Below are positions 63,473 through 64,000 of a stretch of DNA of 64,000 bases, in pieces (the first letter of the stretch is position 1; each line of letters starts with the position of its first letter). The notes under the pieces are model-generated. The model was given only the letters and a program-made list of their open reading frames with translations, had not been told where the DNA came from and did not search any database. The stretch comes from Mesorhabditis belari (taxonomy: Eukaryota > Nematoda > Chromadorea > Rhabditida > Rhabditidae): contig CAUEEP010000856.1 of assembly GCA_958450365.1 (NCBI GenBank), positions 1-64,000 of the forward strand, given 5' to 3'. The translations under genes and the position numbers were made by a program.

Positions 63473-64000
63473 CAGTCATGGACAAAAGTCTTTACCCCTA
63501 CCGAGATCAGCTTTTAAAACGCAAAATTTTTCAACTTTTTAACAAGTTTTAAAAATTGTTTTCAAAGTATTTTGTAGCATTTTTACTCTAGTTTTTATAT
63601 CCCATAACCAAAAGAAACAACGATTTATTTTAGGCAACAATGAACGACGTTAACAAAAAAAACCCTCAAAACAGGTGGACAAAAGTCTTTACCCCTCGAA
63701 CAAATAGTGAGAAAAAACCGAGTATTTTAATATTTGGTAGGGCCTCCTTTTGATGAAATTATTGCTTGAATCCTTCTCGGCATCGAGTCGACCAAATCCT
63801 GTAAAATTTGAGGACCGATCTTTTTCCAGACGTCTCGAATGCAGTACCATAGCTCAATCTTGGTATTGAAGCGTTTTCCCTTCAATTTCAGCTTCAAAAA
63901 CGCCCACAAATGTTCGATAACGTTCAAATCCGGACTGTAGGGAGGAGCAGATACGAGCTGAACTCCATTCGATCGGAACCATCCGGGTAGACGAGCTCTA
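63473..64000 (-). mobile_element. Tc1-like transposon with IR/DR-type end, runs off window
   Basis: The element begins CAGTCATGGACAAAAGTCTT after a TA. The core GGACAAAAGTCTTTACCCCT occurs a second time, in direct orientation, at 63677, about 200 bp inside. Such doubled sites are typical of IR/DR Tc1-like elements such as Sleeping Beauty relatives. The transposase 3' end lies just inside on the minus strand. Confidence 0.85.
63727..64000 (-). CDS. Tc1-like transposase, C-terminal part
   Basis: The visible frame has YSPDLNVIEHLWAFLK, the region around the third catalytic acidic residue (Glu) of a DDE transposase, and continues to SMPRRIQAIISSKGGPTKY and a stop. There is no stop or shift within the visible 91 codons, so the element may be young. 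The first two acidic residues lie beyond the window. Confidence 0.85.
   Translation of the reverse strand, partial: RARLPGWFRSNGVQLVSAPPYSPDLNVIEHLWAFLKLKLKGKRFNTKIELWYCIRDVWKKIGPQILQDLVDSMPRRIQAIISSKGGPTKY

Overview
The window looks like nuclear DNA of a nematode. It is AT-rich. Predicted genes are split into many short exons by introns of about 40-50 nt that end in TTTTAG, TTTAG or TTTCAG. The gene families are worm-like: paired ET-module secreted proteins, serpentine chemoreceptor-like 7TM fragments, C-type lectin domains, an SLC36-type amino-acid transporter and Tc1/Tc3/mariner DNA transposons. I cannot name the species. Exon models below were built by hand from splice sites and phase.

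The sequence is a mosaic in which a small set of modules is copied in both orientations and broken at many points: (G) a 20-exon Ig-like secreted protein; (L) a six-exon C-type lectin; (E) a two-ET-module secreted protein; (Q) fragments of 6-phosphofructo-2-kinase/fructose-2,6-bisphosphatase; (F) an unrecognised family; (P, M) 7TM-like fragments; (H) a Cys-rich C-terminus; and (U) an upstream module of a TATA-like palindrome, a GC-rich minisatellite and a signal-peptide exon.

Layout. 0-2.7 kb: F end, chemoreceptor end and tRNA-like element, an inverted copy of 15.7-16.9 kb. 3-8.8 kb: P, U, G1, Q1, E1. 8.7-13.3 kb: L1, P2 and a Tc3-like element (direct copy at 58.6-62.2 kb). 13.5-15.7 kb: intact lectin L2. 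16.8-23 kb: F2, H, intact G2, G3 (direct copy at 39.5-47.3 kb with intact G7). 23-28.2 kb: E/Tc3 remnants, L3, small secreted gene K. 28.2-33.5 kb: G4, F3, E2, Q2. 33.5-38.3 kb: G5 and the intact ET gene. 47.3-51.6 kb: E5/Q3 and a truncated SLC36-like transporter. 51.6-54.9 kb: mostly non-coding with small foldbacks. 55.3-58.6 kb: G9 and convergent Q4. 58.6-64 kb: L4, P3, Tc3-like element, and a Tc1-like element running off the right edge.

Readable genes are the Ig-like genes G2, G7, G5 and G9, lectin L2, the ET gene and gene K. The most striking theme is reuse of leader exons: the lectin signal-peptide exon is joined in phase to the Ig-like gene body (G5, G9), and the ET-gene signal-peptide exon heads the unrelated gene K. 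The other copies are mostly fragments with stops, frameshifts, lost splice sites and fusions.
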